This document shows positions 31,278 to 40,600 of a stretch of 64,000 nucleotides of DNA, piece by piece. The position numbers and the translations under genes are program-made. The DNA is from Diacronema lutheri (lineage: Eukaryota > Haptophyta > Pavlovophyceae > Pavlovales > Pavlovaceae). A model generated the notes under the pieces. It saw nothing but the letters and a program-made list of their open reading frames with translations, was not told the DNA's origin and made no database searches. Where the stretch lies: assembly GCA_019448385.1 (NCBI GenBank), contig JAGTXO010000044.1, forward strand, positions 248,001-312,000, written 5' to 3'. Every line of letters starts with the position of its first letter. Within the stretch, counting starts at the first letter, position 1.

Positions 31278-32432
31278 TCACCTCGCCTCGGGTGCGCCCG
31301 GCTGCCTCGGCTCGGCGCCGAGCTGCTCGAGCGGGAGCGCGGCACAGTCGATGATGCTGGCCGGCTCGACGCGCGTGTGCATCGCGCGCCCCGGATGCGG
31401 CGCGCGCATGCGCGGGCCGGGGCCGGCCTCTTTCTCAAAGGCAAAGACGGTATAGAGGTAGGCGACCTCCCACTCAGCCTCGGTCTGCCTGTGGTGCGGC
31501 TCGGGCAGCACGTTCATTCGACGGAGCAGCTCTGCCTGGGGCCCGGACTCCTCCTCGAAGAAGTCGTGGAAGTTACTCCAGCGCACAAGCTTGAGGCCCT
31601 CGGCCTCGGCGAGCGCAACGAGCACCGGCTTGCACACGATCCACTCCGGAACGTCCTCGACCGAGTCTTCGAGCGTGAAGCGGTACGTGGCGCCAAACGG
31701 GCAGCGCTCGAGCTCAGCCTGCAGCGCGCCCTCGCCGACGAGCGCGCGGTCAAAGACGACGCGGTAGTGTTGGTTGCCAAATTCGCCCGGCGTGGCGGAG
31801 CTCAGCGAGGCCTTGAGCTTGGCAGAGAGCACGCTCGCGTCAACGGTCGTCCCGACGAGGAAGCCGCCCGGCTGCAAACGCGCAGCCATGTTGCGCATCG
31901 CCTGCCGCGCGCGCGCCCCCGACTCGAAGGCGTAATGGATGGCGAACTGGCACGAGACGACGTCAAAGCGAAGGGCGCGCGGGAGGTGCGACGCCAGGTC
32001 GGTGGCGAAGCAGTCGCCCGAAAGGAAGCGCGCGGTGAACGGGTAGGGCTTGAGATCCGCGCCGTTGCCGTTGTACCGGCTGATCGCGTCGACGACGGAG
32101 CCGCGCGCAATGTCAACGCCGACGTAGTGGCCGATGCGGCCGGCGCGAAATTTGGAGAAATCGCCGCCCTTGCCGCACGCGATGTCGAGCACCGAGCAGT
32201 TGGGCCGCAAGTAGTGGTTGAGGAGACACGATTTGATGAAGTTGTTCATGTTGCGCAGGCCCTGAATCGTCGCACCCGACGTGGTCGTGCGGTGCGTGTT
32301 CTTGCGCTTGTTGTAGTGCTGAGCCACAACCGACGCCGTCGCGGTCGACGGACCCACCGCCGTCGGCGCGCGCGGCGGGCTGCGCGGCCTCTTGAAGCTC
32401 TTCCACCTCGACGCGCCCTGCGCCTCCGCCAT
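31278..32432 (-). CDS. RNMT: mRNA cap guanine-N7 methyltransferase
   Basis: A 384-residue protein from the ATG at 32432. It methylates N7 of the guanosine cap on nuclear mRNA, using S-adenosylmethionine. QHYNKRKNTHR, LRNMNNFIKSCLL, the SAM-binding VLDIACGKGGDFSKF (residues 81-95), VGVDIA and VVSCQFAIHYAFES are diagnostic of the Abd1/RNMT family, and VAYLYTVFAFEK closes the fold. About 55 residues follow the conserved end, rich in Pro and Ala. Because the element's right end abuts this stop codon, part of that tail could be unusual. Length is typical of the family. It is followed in tandem by the upstream GDT1 gene 132 bp away. Confidence 0.9.
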   Translation of the reverse strand: MAEAQGASRWKSFKRPRSPPRAPTAVGPSTATASVVAQHYNKRKNTHRTTTSGATIQGLRNMNNFIKSCLLNHYLRPNCSVLDIACGKGGDFSKFRAGRIGHYVGVDIARGSVVDAISRYNGNGADLKPYPFTARFLSGDCFATDLASHLPRALRFDVVSCQFAIHYAFESGARARQAMRNMAARLQPGGFLVGTTVDASVLSAKLKASLSSATPGEFGNQHYRVVFDRALVGEGALQAELERCPFGATYRFTLEDSVEDVPEWIVCKPVLVALAEAEGLKLVRWSNFHDFFEEESGPQAELLRRMNVLPEPHHRQTEAEWEVAYLYTVFAFEKEAGPGPRMRAPHPGRAMHTRVEPASIIDCAALPLEQLGAEPRQPGAPEAR

Positions 32433-32564
32433 CGTGTGTCCTCCACGACGTGCGTTCTCGGCCTCTGAACTCGGACAGTCGGTGTCCCGCTCACACCGTC
32501 ACACGGACCCGCGCGACGCGGCGACCGCCGGCGGCTGCGCCAATACGGCTGGCCGTGGCTTCGG

Positions 32565-33482
32565 TCAGAGCGCGCTGCCCGGCCCCTCGACGAGCGCGAC
32601 GAGCCCAAAGACGAGGAAGAGGCTACCGCCCACGAACGCAACCATGCGTTCCGAGATGCGGCTCGCGAGCATCCGGCCGCCCACGACCGCGAGCCCGGTG
32701 CAGAGCGCGTGGCCGATCGTACCGCCAAGCGTCACTCCGAACGGGTCCTTTGCCGCCGCGAGCGCGATCGTCGCGATCTGCGAGCGGTCGCCCCACTCGG
32801 CGAGGAAGGTGAGCGAAAAGGATTGGACGAATGCGGGGGGCAAGAAGGCGCGCTTCCGCCCGGCCTCCTTGCGGCTGCTCGCCGACCCCGCCTCGACATC
32901 CTTTAGCCCGCTTGCTGACTTCTCCGGGTCGTCCTCCTCCTTCTTGCCCAGCTCCGCCTCCACCTCCTCGAGCTCATCGCTCGCAACGCCGCCCTCCATC
33001 TGCGCGGCCTGCGCCGAGACGCATCGACGGCGTTCGAAGAGCGGACGTGGACGCGGCACGCCGCCGCAACGCAGCGCGCGTGAGCACCTGCGCGCCGCTG
33101 GGCGGCGGCTCGCGGCCGCCTCACCAACGCGCGCGCGCGCGGGGCGCGCGCGACGCACATCCTTGAGGAGGCGCACTCCAAAGACGAGGAAGAGGAGCGC
33201 GGCGGCGTAATGCGTGTATGCTTTTGGCAGCATAGATGGGAGCGCATGGCCCATCAGGCACGAGAGCACGGTCATCAGCCCGAGCGCGCAGATGGCACCC
33301 GCAAAGATGATGCCGCGCGGGTGTCGCATCGCCATGATCGCCGCGATGAAGAACGTCTTGTCGCCCAGCTCGGAGACGACGATGACGGAGAGCGAGGCGG
33401 CAAAAGCCTGGCTGAACTGCGGGCTGAAGAAGCTGAACACGCCATCCGGCTGGTGTGCTATCGGCAATTCGGCCGCAGCCAT
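32565..33482 (-). CDS. GDT1: GDT1/TMEM165-family cation transporter
   Basis: UPF0016 family membrane protein, which transports Mn2+/Ca2+ in the Golgi or chloroplast envelope. Exons 33482-33159 and 33008-32565 give 255 residues. The intron 33009-33158 (GTGCGT to GCGCAG) keeps frame, but its translation is Arg-rich and interrupts the central acidic loop. Both family signatures are present: SELGDKTFFIAAIMA at about 38-52 and AEWGDRSQIATIALA near 178-192. There are three hydrophobic helices on each side. The acidic loop between halves (EELEEVEAELGKKEEDD) is typical. Its ATG lies 101 bp from that of the divergent OTU gene. Confidence 0.88.
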   Translation of the reverse strand: MAAAELPIAHQPDGVFSFFSPQFSQAFAASLSVIVVSELGDKTFFIAAIMAMRHPRGIIFAGAICALGLMTVLSCLMGHALPSMLPKAYTHYAAALLFLVFGVRLLKDVRRARPARARVGEAAASRRPAARRCSRALRCGGVPRPRPLFERRRCVSAQAAQMEGGVASDELEEVEAELGKKEEDDPEKSASGLKDVEAGSASSRKEAGRKRAFLPPAFVQSFSLTFLAEWGDRSQIATIALAAAKDPFGVTLGGTIGHALCTGLAVVGGRMLASRISERMVAFVGGSLFLVFGLVALVEGPGSAL

Positions 33483-33583
33483 CGGCGGCGGCTCCCGCCC
33501 GCCCGAGACTGGTCGCGCGCGCGCCGAAACCGGGATCGGTCCCCAGACGTGGGGTGGGGAGTGGGGAACGACAGACTTTTCCC

Positions 33584-34603
33584 ATGTCGGCTACTCCACT
33601 AACCCCGCTTGTGCGCCAGCTCACGACGCACTCGGAGGCTAGCCAGGTCGCCGAGTCGCTCGGTTTCGTCCGCCGAGAGATCCCGCCCGACGGCAACTGC
33701 CTCTTCAGGGCGTGCGCCGAGATCTGCCTCGGCTCGCAAGGGCGGTGCGTTGAGATGAGGGAGGCCGTGCGCGGCTACCTCGCCGCGCACCGCGAGCGCT
33801 TCGAGCCATTCGTCGAAGACAATTTTGACGAGTACCTGTCAAAAGTTGGGCGCGACGGCCACTGGGGCTCGGACCTCGAGCTGCAAGCGATCGCCGAGCT
33901 CCACGACACGCAATTCACAGTGTACGCCAACAACCGACTCAACTCGGTCACCATCGCGCCGAGCAGGCGCGGGGCGCGCCGCGCCGCGGCGCTTTGGTTC
34001 TCACACGGCAACCATTACGACGCGCTCTACACGCCACACGAGTTTGCACGCCGCGGCTTCAGCGCGAGCGCCAACGCGGAGCTCGACGAGTTTCGGCAGA
34101 AGCGGCGCGAGGACGAGGCCAAGAGCCTGCAGCTTGGCCGCGAACTCTCTGAGGAGGGCAAAGCGGACGGCACGCACACAAGCGCGGATTGGATGATCCG
34201 CGGCAGCGATCACCGCGAGGCCACGCCCAATCTGATGGATGCCGACGTTGGCGCCACGCTGGGCGGCCTGTCGTTGCAGCTCTCCACCGCGGCGGTGGGC
34301 GAATCATCCGGGCAGAGCATCCAGCAGCAGCAGCAGCAGCAGCCATCCACCGACGGCAGACGGCTGCCGCCGCTCCCGCCCACCCCGCCCGGCGCGCTGA
34401 GCGAGGACCAGCGCCGGCGGCCGACGATATCCAACCTACTTGCCGCGGGCTTCAGCGAGGCCGAGCTCGCGCAGCAGTTCAACCCACCTCCCGCCTATTC
34501 GACGGCGACGCTGCCGCCCGAACTTTTGCGCCGGCACACCGTCATGTCCATGCTTGAGGCGGGCATCAATGAGGACGAGATCCGCAGGCAAATGCAGCCG
34601 TGA
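33584..34603 (+). CDS. OTU-family deubiquitinase
   Basis: A 339-residue protein from the ATG at 33584. The OTU cysteine-protease fold is clear. PPDGNCLFRACAE carries the catalytic Cys39 with Asp36, WGSDLELQAIAELH is the central helix, and FSHGNHYDALY carries His144. Such enzymes cleave ubiquitin chains. The C-terminal half has a DEFRQKRREDEAKSLQL helix, which may bind ubiquitin, a seven-Gln run (CAG repeats, 34321-34344) and two repeated RR-T-SNLLAAGFSE / RRHTVMSMLEAGINE motifs. The gene converges with the SAM-domain gene, their stops 34 bp apart. Confidence 0.88.
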   Translation: MSATPLTPLVRQLTTHSEASQVAESLGFVRREIPPDGNCLFRACAEICLGSQGRCVEMREAVRGYLAAHRERFEPFVEDNFDEYLSKVGRDGHWGSDLELQAIAELHDTQFTVYANNRLNSVTIAPSRRGARRAAALWFSHGNHYDALYTPHEFARRGFSASANAELDEFRQKRREDEAKSLQLGRELSEEGKADGTHTSADWMIRGSDHREATPNLMDADVGATLGGLSLQLSTAAVGESSGQSIQQQQQQQPSTDGRRLPPLPPTPPGALSEDQRRRPTISNLLAAGFSEAELAQQFNPPPAYSTATLPPELLRRHTVMSMLEAGINEDEIRRQMQP

Positions 34604-34637
34604 CCATAGGCACGGCCACGCGCGCGATCGGCTCCCG

Positions 34638-35981
34638 TCAGCCAAGCGCATCGCGCAGGCCATTGGCGAGGCGCGCTGCGTGGCCCGTTTTCATGCCGAG
34701 CGCCTCCATCCGCTCGAAGAACGTGGCCGGACTCGAGCTTGCGAGCGTGTGCACGTACGCGAGCGAGCTGCCCGAGAAACCGGCGTGTGCGAACGCGGAC
34801 ACGTACTCGCCGAGGCCGGCTGCACGCAGCCATTCGCCCACCTCCTGCTCGCTCATCCTGGTGAGCGCGTCGGCGGCGTGCGCGTTCGCCGGGCGCGGCG
34901 CTGGGTGCGCCGACGCATGCGTCGGCGCGCTCGCCCTCTGCAGCGCGGACTCGACGTGCGTCGGGAGCGGAAGCGACGCGCTGAGGGGCGCGCCTGCTGC
35001 ACGAGCATAGCCATGCGAGGGCAGCGTGGACGAGTGCAGCCGGTTCGATCGCTCGGAGAGGACGCTCGCCTTCGTGGCGAGCATCTGCAGCGCGTCTTCG
35101 AGCCGCCCGACAATCTCCGGGTCATCACTGCCGCTGTGTCGCACGAGCGAGGTGCCAACAAAGCTGTGCTGCACCGGCCGGCCAGCTTCCGATGCCTTGG
35201 ATGCCGACAGAGGCATGCCGCCAGCCCCAGCGGCGCGCGCGGCGATCGGCACGCGCCGCAGATGGGCGGTGTTGGCCGCGTACATCGGCCCGTCCCGCCT
35301 CCAGCGCGCAAACGCGCCGTCGAGCTCGACCGATCCGGGCTCCGCGCCGGCCTTTGCGAGAAGGTTGACGAGCTTGTTGACGGCGGCATATTTGTCCGCG
35401 TCCTTGATCTGCTCCTGCTGGTCGTTCACGAGCTTCTTCAGCTTGGTCACCTTGATCATCAGAGCCTCTGCCTCACTGGTCGGCGCAAGCTCGGCAGGCG
35501 CTCCAGGCGCGCCGGGCTGCGGCGCTCCAGGCTGCGCGTACGCGACGAATGGGCCAGGGATGACGGGCGGCTGTGCCTGCGCAGGCAGATGCGCGTGCGC
35601 GGCTGCGGCTAGCTGGCCGACGGGTAGCGGCGCGGCCTGTGCAAACGGTGGCGCCGGCTGCGCGTACGCTGCCTGCTGCGCGTACGCTGCCTGCTGCGCG
35701 TACGCTGCCTGCTGCGCGTACGCTGCCTGCTGCGCGTACGTTGCCTGCTGCGCGTACGCCGCGGGCGCCGGCGGTGCGGGCGCCGGCGGTGCGGGCGCCG
35801 ACGGCGCTGGGGCCGGCTGCGCGGGCGCCGCGGATGGGCCGGCCGGAGCCGGCGACGCGGTGTTGCCCGCGTGCGGCTGGGCTTGGCTGACCTGCGCAGG
35901 CTGTTGGTACGCGAGCGCCTGCGCCTGCTGCGGTAGCATGGGCGGCGGCTGCCCAGGCTGCAAAGGCGCTGCCTGCCGCAT
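34638..35981 (-). CDS. SAM-domain protein with Pro/Ala/Gln-rich N-terminus
   Basis: A 447-residue protein from the ATG at 35981. The first 170 residues are Pro/Ala/Gln-rich and include a tandem AYAQQA repeat. Residues about 185-215 (LMIKVTKLKKLVNDQQEQIKD, overlapping) look helical or coiled. The last 70 residues form a SAM domain: MSEQEVGEWLRAAGLGEY, then FERMEALGMKTGHAARLANG. SAM domains mediate protein or RNA contacts. No enzymatic domain is seen, and the role is unknown. Its start is 101 bp from HOP2. Confidence 0.75.
   Translation of the reverse strand: MRQAAPLQPGQPPPMLPQQAQALAYQQPAQVSQAQPHAGNTASPAPAGPSAAPAQPAPAPSAPAPPAPAPPAPAAYAQQATYAQQAAYAQQAAYAQQAAYAQQAAYAQPAPPFAQAAPLPVGQLAAAAHAHLPAQAQPPVIPGPFVAYAQPGAPQPGAPGAPAELAPTSEAEALMIKVTKLKKLVNDQQEQIKDADKYAAVNKLVNLLAKAGAEPGSVELDGAFARWRRDGPMYAANTAHLRRVPIAARAAGAGGMPLSASKASEAGRPVQHSFVGTSLVRHSGSDDPEIVGRLEDALQMLATKASVLSERSNRLHSSTLPSHGYARAAGAPLSASLPLPTHVESALQRASAPTHASAHPAPRPANAHAADALTRMSEQEVGEWLRAAGLGEYVSAFAHAGFSGSSLAYVHTLASSSPATFFERMEALGMKTGHAARLANGLRDALG
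35659..35760 (-). repeat. 18-bp tandem repeat encoding AYAQQA
   Basis: Nearly six units of TGCGCGTACGCTGCCTGC with a single variant, inside the SAM-domain gene. Confidence 0.9.
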
Positions 35982-36082
35982 GATCGAGCGTTTCACGATG
36001 CAGACGTTCGAAAATGAAACCGCCCCGCCGTGGGCGGGAAGGAGCAAGCCCGGTAAAGTTTGGTCGTCGCCACTAGGGGGTC

Positions 36083-37619
36083 ATGGACGACGACGACTTC
36101 CAGGAGGCGAGGCCGCGGACCTCTGGCGTGATCGCGGCGGCGGCGGCAAAGAAGCGCGAAAAGAAGGCCGCAAGCTCCTCGAGTCGCGCGCCCAAACCGA
36201 CGTCCGTACACGTGCAGGTCATCGGCGGCGGCGGCGGCGGCGACGGAGGCGACAGCGGCGCGGGCGGCTGCTCGAGCGGCGGCAGCAACGCCGCGCCGTC
36301 GCCGATGGCGCCGCCGCCGCGGCTGCCGAGTGGCGCGGCAGGCGCGAGTGCGCAGCCACGACCGACGCTTGCGCTCGCCTCACCGCCGCCCGCTGCGCTG
36401 CAGCAACGTGCTAGCCCCGGCTCGTGGCCGAGCCTCCCGCTCGGGCCGGCCGCGATCAACTCGTCCGCGCCGCCGAGCGTGGCGCCGACGCCGAGCAAGA
36501 AGCCGGCCGCAAAGCGAAAGGTGGCGTCGACGCCGGTGGACGATGGCGCCGACGAACCGCAGCCCGTCAAGCCCAAGGCCGCGCGAACGCCCAAGGCCGC
36601 CACCCCGCGCTCGTCGACGCCAAAGTCTGCAACGCCGGCGAGCGGCAGCCGCGCGCGCGAGGACGACGTCGCCTCGCTCGTCGAGGCGCACCTGCTTGCG
36701 CGCAACAAGCCGTTAAACGGGCAGATGATCTCGGATGGGCTGCTCGGCGACGGCCACAAGGTCTCGCGCGCCGCAGCCGAGAAGCAGCTCGCGATCCTCG
36801 TCGAGCAGGGTGTCGTGACCGTCGGAGAGTGGAACAAGGCCAAGCTCTGGTGGCCGACGCAGGAGCGGCTCAGCGCGACCGACGACGCGGGCATCGACCA
36901 AAGGATCGAGGCATTGCAGGCGCGCCTGCCCGCACTCAAGGCGGCCGGGCTTGCCACCGCGCGTGGTACGTGCGATTTCGCGCCCTGCGCCGCGCGGTCC
37001 GCGCGCGGCCGCGCTGGGCGCGCGGCGGCTCCGACGTGCTGATCTGACGGCGCGCCGCGTCGCTCGCGCGCGCAGAGGTGAGCGAGCGCTCGAAGCTGCC
37101 GTCGTTCGAGCAGCTCGCCGAGCAGCTCGCGACGGAGGAGAAGGCGTGCGACGTGCTGCGCGCGCGCATTGCGAGTCGAGTGCGCGCGGCCGCACGCCGC
37201 GTGCGCAGCGCCGCTTTGCGCCTGCACGCTGCGCGATTGCCGCCCTCCGGCAAGCGCCGGGCGCGATGGCCGCGGGGCGCGGCCTCTGTGCGCACGCTCG
37301 CACGCGTTGAGCGCCGGCCGCGCGGCGCGCTGCGACGGCGCACGTCTGCGCGCAGGAGGCCAAGGCGAAGAGCGAGGCCGCAAAGACCTTCACGCCGGCC
37401 GAGGCGAAGAAGATTCGCGCGCAGTTCGAAAAGCTGCAGAAGGAGTGGGGGCGGCGCAAGCTCATGCTGCGCGAGCGCCTGCAGGAGTACGCCGAGGAGG
37501 CGGGCAAGAAGATGGCGGCGCTCGTCGACGACCTCGGCATCGAGCTGGACGAGGACGTCGACGTCGACTCGGCGCAATACGGCGTGCGCTGTAAGTGGCC
37601 GATCAAAGCAGGCAAGTGA
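36083..37619 (+). CDS. HOP2: Meiotic homologous-pairing protein HOP2 (PSMC3IP/TBPIP)
   Basis: Exons 36083-36965, 37076-37179 and 37356-37619. The introns are 110 nt (GTACGT to GCGCAG, phase 1) and 176 nt (GTGCGC to GCGCAG, phase 0). HOP2 works with MND1 to stimulate DMC1/RAD51 strand exchange in meiosis. A disordered N-terminal extension of about 190 residues precedes the winged-helix domain (VEAHLLARNKPLNGQMISDG, LVEQGVVT, KLWWPTQ). Then come the leucine-zipper-like coiled coil (RIEALQARLPALKA, FEQLAEQLATEEKACDVLRA) and the C-terminal FTPAEAKKIRAQFEKLQKEW, LVDDLGIELDEDV. This order matches the family; the long extension is unusual. It shares a 101-bp promoter region with the SAM-domain gene. 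Confidence 0.9.
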
Positions 37620-37660
37620 AAGGGCTGAGGGCGCGCAGTGGGTGTAGCACGTTGCCTGCC

Positions 37661-40600
37661 TCAATACAGCCGTGCGGCCGACGGTTGCGGCATCGGTCTC
37701 GTCGTGCCCCCGGCGGAGCCCGACGGCAGCTTCCGAGCGCTCACGGGGCCGCGCAGCGGGCTCGCGCCTCCCTCGCCGCTCAGCCGTCGGATCTCCGCGG
37801 TCGCGTCCGCCGCGCGCTGCAGCAGCGCCGCCTCCGCGCGCTCCGTGCGGATGATCGCCTCGGCCTCGGTCGCGCCGCCGCGCGCGGGCGATCCGCTCAT
37901 GCCGAGGCCGGCGAGGTCAACGCCGAGGTCTGCGCCGTGCAGCTGCTGCGAGAGCGAGGCGAGCGCCGACGTGAGCCCCTGCGTGTGCTCGCGCTGCCGG
38001 CGCGTGAGCTCGTGCAGCGCGCGCGCGCGCTCGTCGGCGAGCGCGCCGACGGTCGCAGCGGCGGAGCGGGCCTCATCCAACTCGCGCTGCGCGGCCGCGG
38101 CGTGCGCGCGCGCGTCGGCGGCCTCGGCCTCGCGCGCGCGCGCGGCTTGCGAGAGGTCGGCGAGCGCCGCTCGCAAGGCCGCGCAATCCTCGCGCAGCAC
38201 GCGCGCCTCGGCGCGCAGCGCGTCGCGCTCGGCGGTGGCCTGCTCCGCCGACGTGCGCTCGCGCTCGGCGCGCACGCGCGCCGCGTCGACGGCGGCGGAG
38301 AGCTGGCGCGACTCGCGGTCGGCGCGCGCCTCGGCGTCGCGCGCAAGCTGCCCGAGCGTCGCCGCCTCGCGCCGCGCGTCGCGCGCCGCGCCAACCGCCT
38401 CTTCGCGCTCGTCAGCGAGGGCGCGCACCGCCTGCTCCGCCACGTCCGCGCGCTCGCGCTCGCGCTGCAGCTCGAAGGACGCGGCCTTGGCGCGCGCGCG
38501 CGCGTCGGCGAGGGCGCGCGACGTGTCCTCGAGGGCCGCGCGCACCGACGCTGCGTCCGTCGTCAGCGCGGCCAGCTGCTCGCGCGCGGTGGCCACGTCG
38601 TCGTGCGCGCGCGCGGCCGCGTCGGCGTCGCGCGCGCCGTCGGCGCGCATCCGCTCCGCGTCGGCGGCCGCGCGGCGCGCGGCGGCGTGCGCGCGCTCGG
38701 CGGCGGCAAGCGCCTCGCCCCGCTCGCGCTCCGCCCGCGCCGCCGCTTCGCGCGCACGATCCGCCTCGGCCGCCCGGCGCGCGGCGGTGCCCTGCGACGT
38801 CTCGACGTGTGAGACGAGCTGAGCGATCTGCGCCGAGTAGGCGCGGCGGCTCTCGGCGAGCGCGGCGGCGGCGGCGGCGGCTGCAACAACGGCCGCGGGC
38901 GTCGAGCCGGGACGGTCGCCATCGACGCCCGCCGCGCGCCGCGCGGCTGCGTGCGCGGCGATGTCGCCGGCGGCCGCAGCCGCGACGAGGCCGCTAGCGG
39001 AGAGCGCGGGCGGCGCGCGCGCGCCGTCCGCACCCGCCGCCGCGGACGCGAAGGCTTCGCCATCTGGCGAGAGCACGCCGCCGTGCTCGGCGATGCGCTT
39101 CGAGAGCGCCGCGGCGCGCGCGCGCACGCTCGCCTGCGCCGCGTCTGGTGTGGCCAACGACGCTTGCGCGCGCGGTCGCACGGCCCAACTGGCCGAGTGT
39201 GGCGCGCGCGCGCTGCTGCGCGCGCGCGCGCCGCCGACGGCGCGCGCCGCTGCGGCGGTTGGCGCGCCAACCGATTGCCGCGCGCCGTCTCGCCCGTCGA
39301 TGGGCACGAGCAGCGCCGACGTGGAGAATGCGCTGCCCTCGGCGGCGAGCGCGGCGGCGAGCGCCGCGCGCTGCCGCGCTGCCGCGTGCGCGCGGAGCGC
39401 GTCAGAGAGGCAGTGGAGCGTTGCGCCATCACGCAGCGCGCTCCGGTAGCCGGCAGGTCCGCCGAGCGCTCCGACGACGAGGAGCAGACCCTGAGAGACG
39501 GAGTCGCGCGAGCGCGCGGACGCGAGCAAAGATGCTGCGAGCCGCGCCACCTGCCTGTCATGCGCGAGGGCGCGCAGCGAGGACGGTTGGTTGATGGGCG
39601 GCGGCAGAGAGGAGGGCGACGGCGGCGGTGGCGGCGACGCGTCGTCGAGCGACGGCATCGCGCGGAAGGGCGCTCTGCCCGAGTCACCCTCACCCTCCTC
39701 GCGCCCGCCGCTCAGCCTGCCGCGCACGCCAGCGGCACCGTCCTGCACCCCTCCCTCCTCGTGCGCGCTCAGCGCGAGCACGGTGGCAAGCAGGTGCGTC
39801 GCGCCCACGCCGCCGTCGGCGAGCTCCGTCGCGGCCGCCGCGTGCGCGTGCAGAGCTGCCTCGCGCCAAGCGGCTGGCAAGCGTAGGCAAAGGGCAGCGC
39901 GCGCGGCTGGCGAAAGCGTGAGGGCGCGAAGGAAGGCGGCAGCAGTTGGCGCATCGGCGCGCGACACGATGGCCGCGCCGGCGGGCTCGGAGCTCGGCGC
40001 GGGCCAGACCGCCGCGGCCGCGGCCGTCACGAGCTGCTGCGCGCACGGCCCGTTAAGCAGACCGTCCGCGAGGTATGGGCGCGCGCTCACGACGAGCCGG
40101 AGCAGCCGCAGCACGCTGCCGCTGCTCGTGCTGCCGAGGGCACCGTTGCGCTCGCTCGCGCGCCAGCCCCACGCGGCGCCTTGGACCGCGCCGGGCGATT
40201 GTGGAGCGGCTGGCACGCTCGCTCCGGGCGTCGTGCGTGGGCTAGCGCCTGCAAGCGGCGGCGAGAGAGCGGGCGCGGGCAGAGGCGAGGGCGTTGCAAC
40301 AAAGCCGTCACTGTCACGCTCGCCGCCACTGTCACACTCGCCGCCGTCGGCCACTGCGGCCGCGGCCGCGAGCGCGAGCGGCGAGGACCTCCAGCCGAGC
40401 GCTGCGCGCACGAGGCCGCCGAGCAAAGGCGAGCTGCCGCGCGGCTCGGGCGCGAGCGCCTCTCCGACGAGCTCGCGTACGCGCGGCAGGGCTGCGGCAT
40501 CGGCGAGTGCAGCGAGGAGCGGCGCGCACAGCGCGCTCCTGCCCTCGCCGTCGCCACCGGCGGCCGCCGACGGCGCGGCGTCGCACACCGCGTGCAGCGC

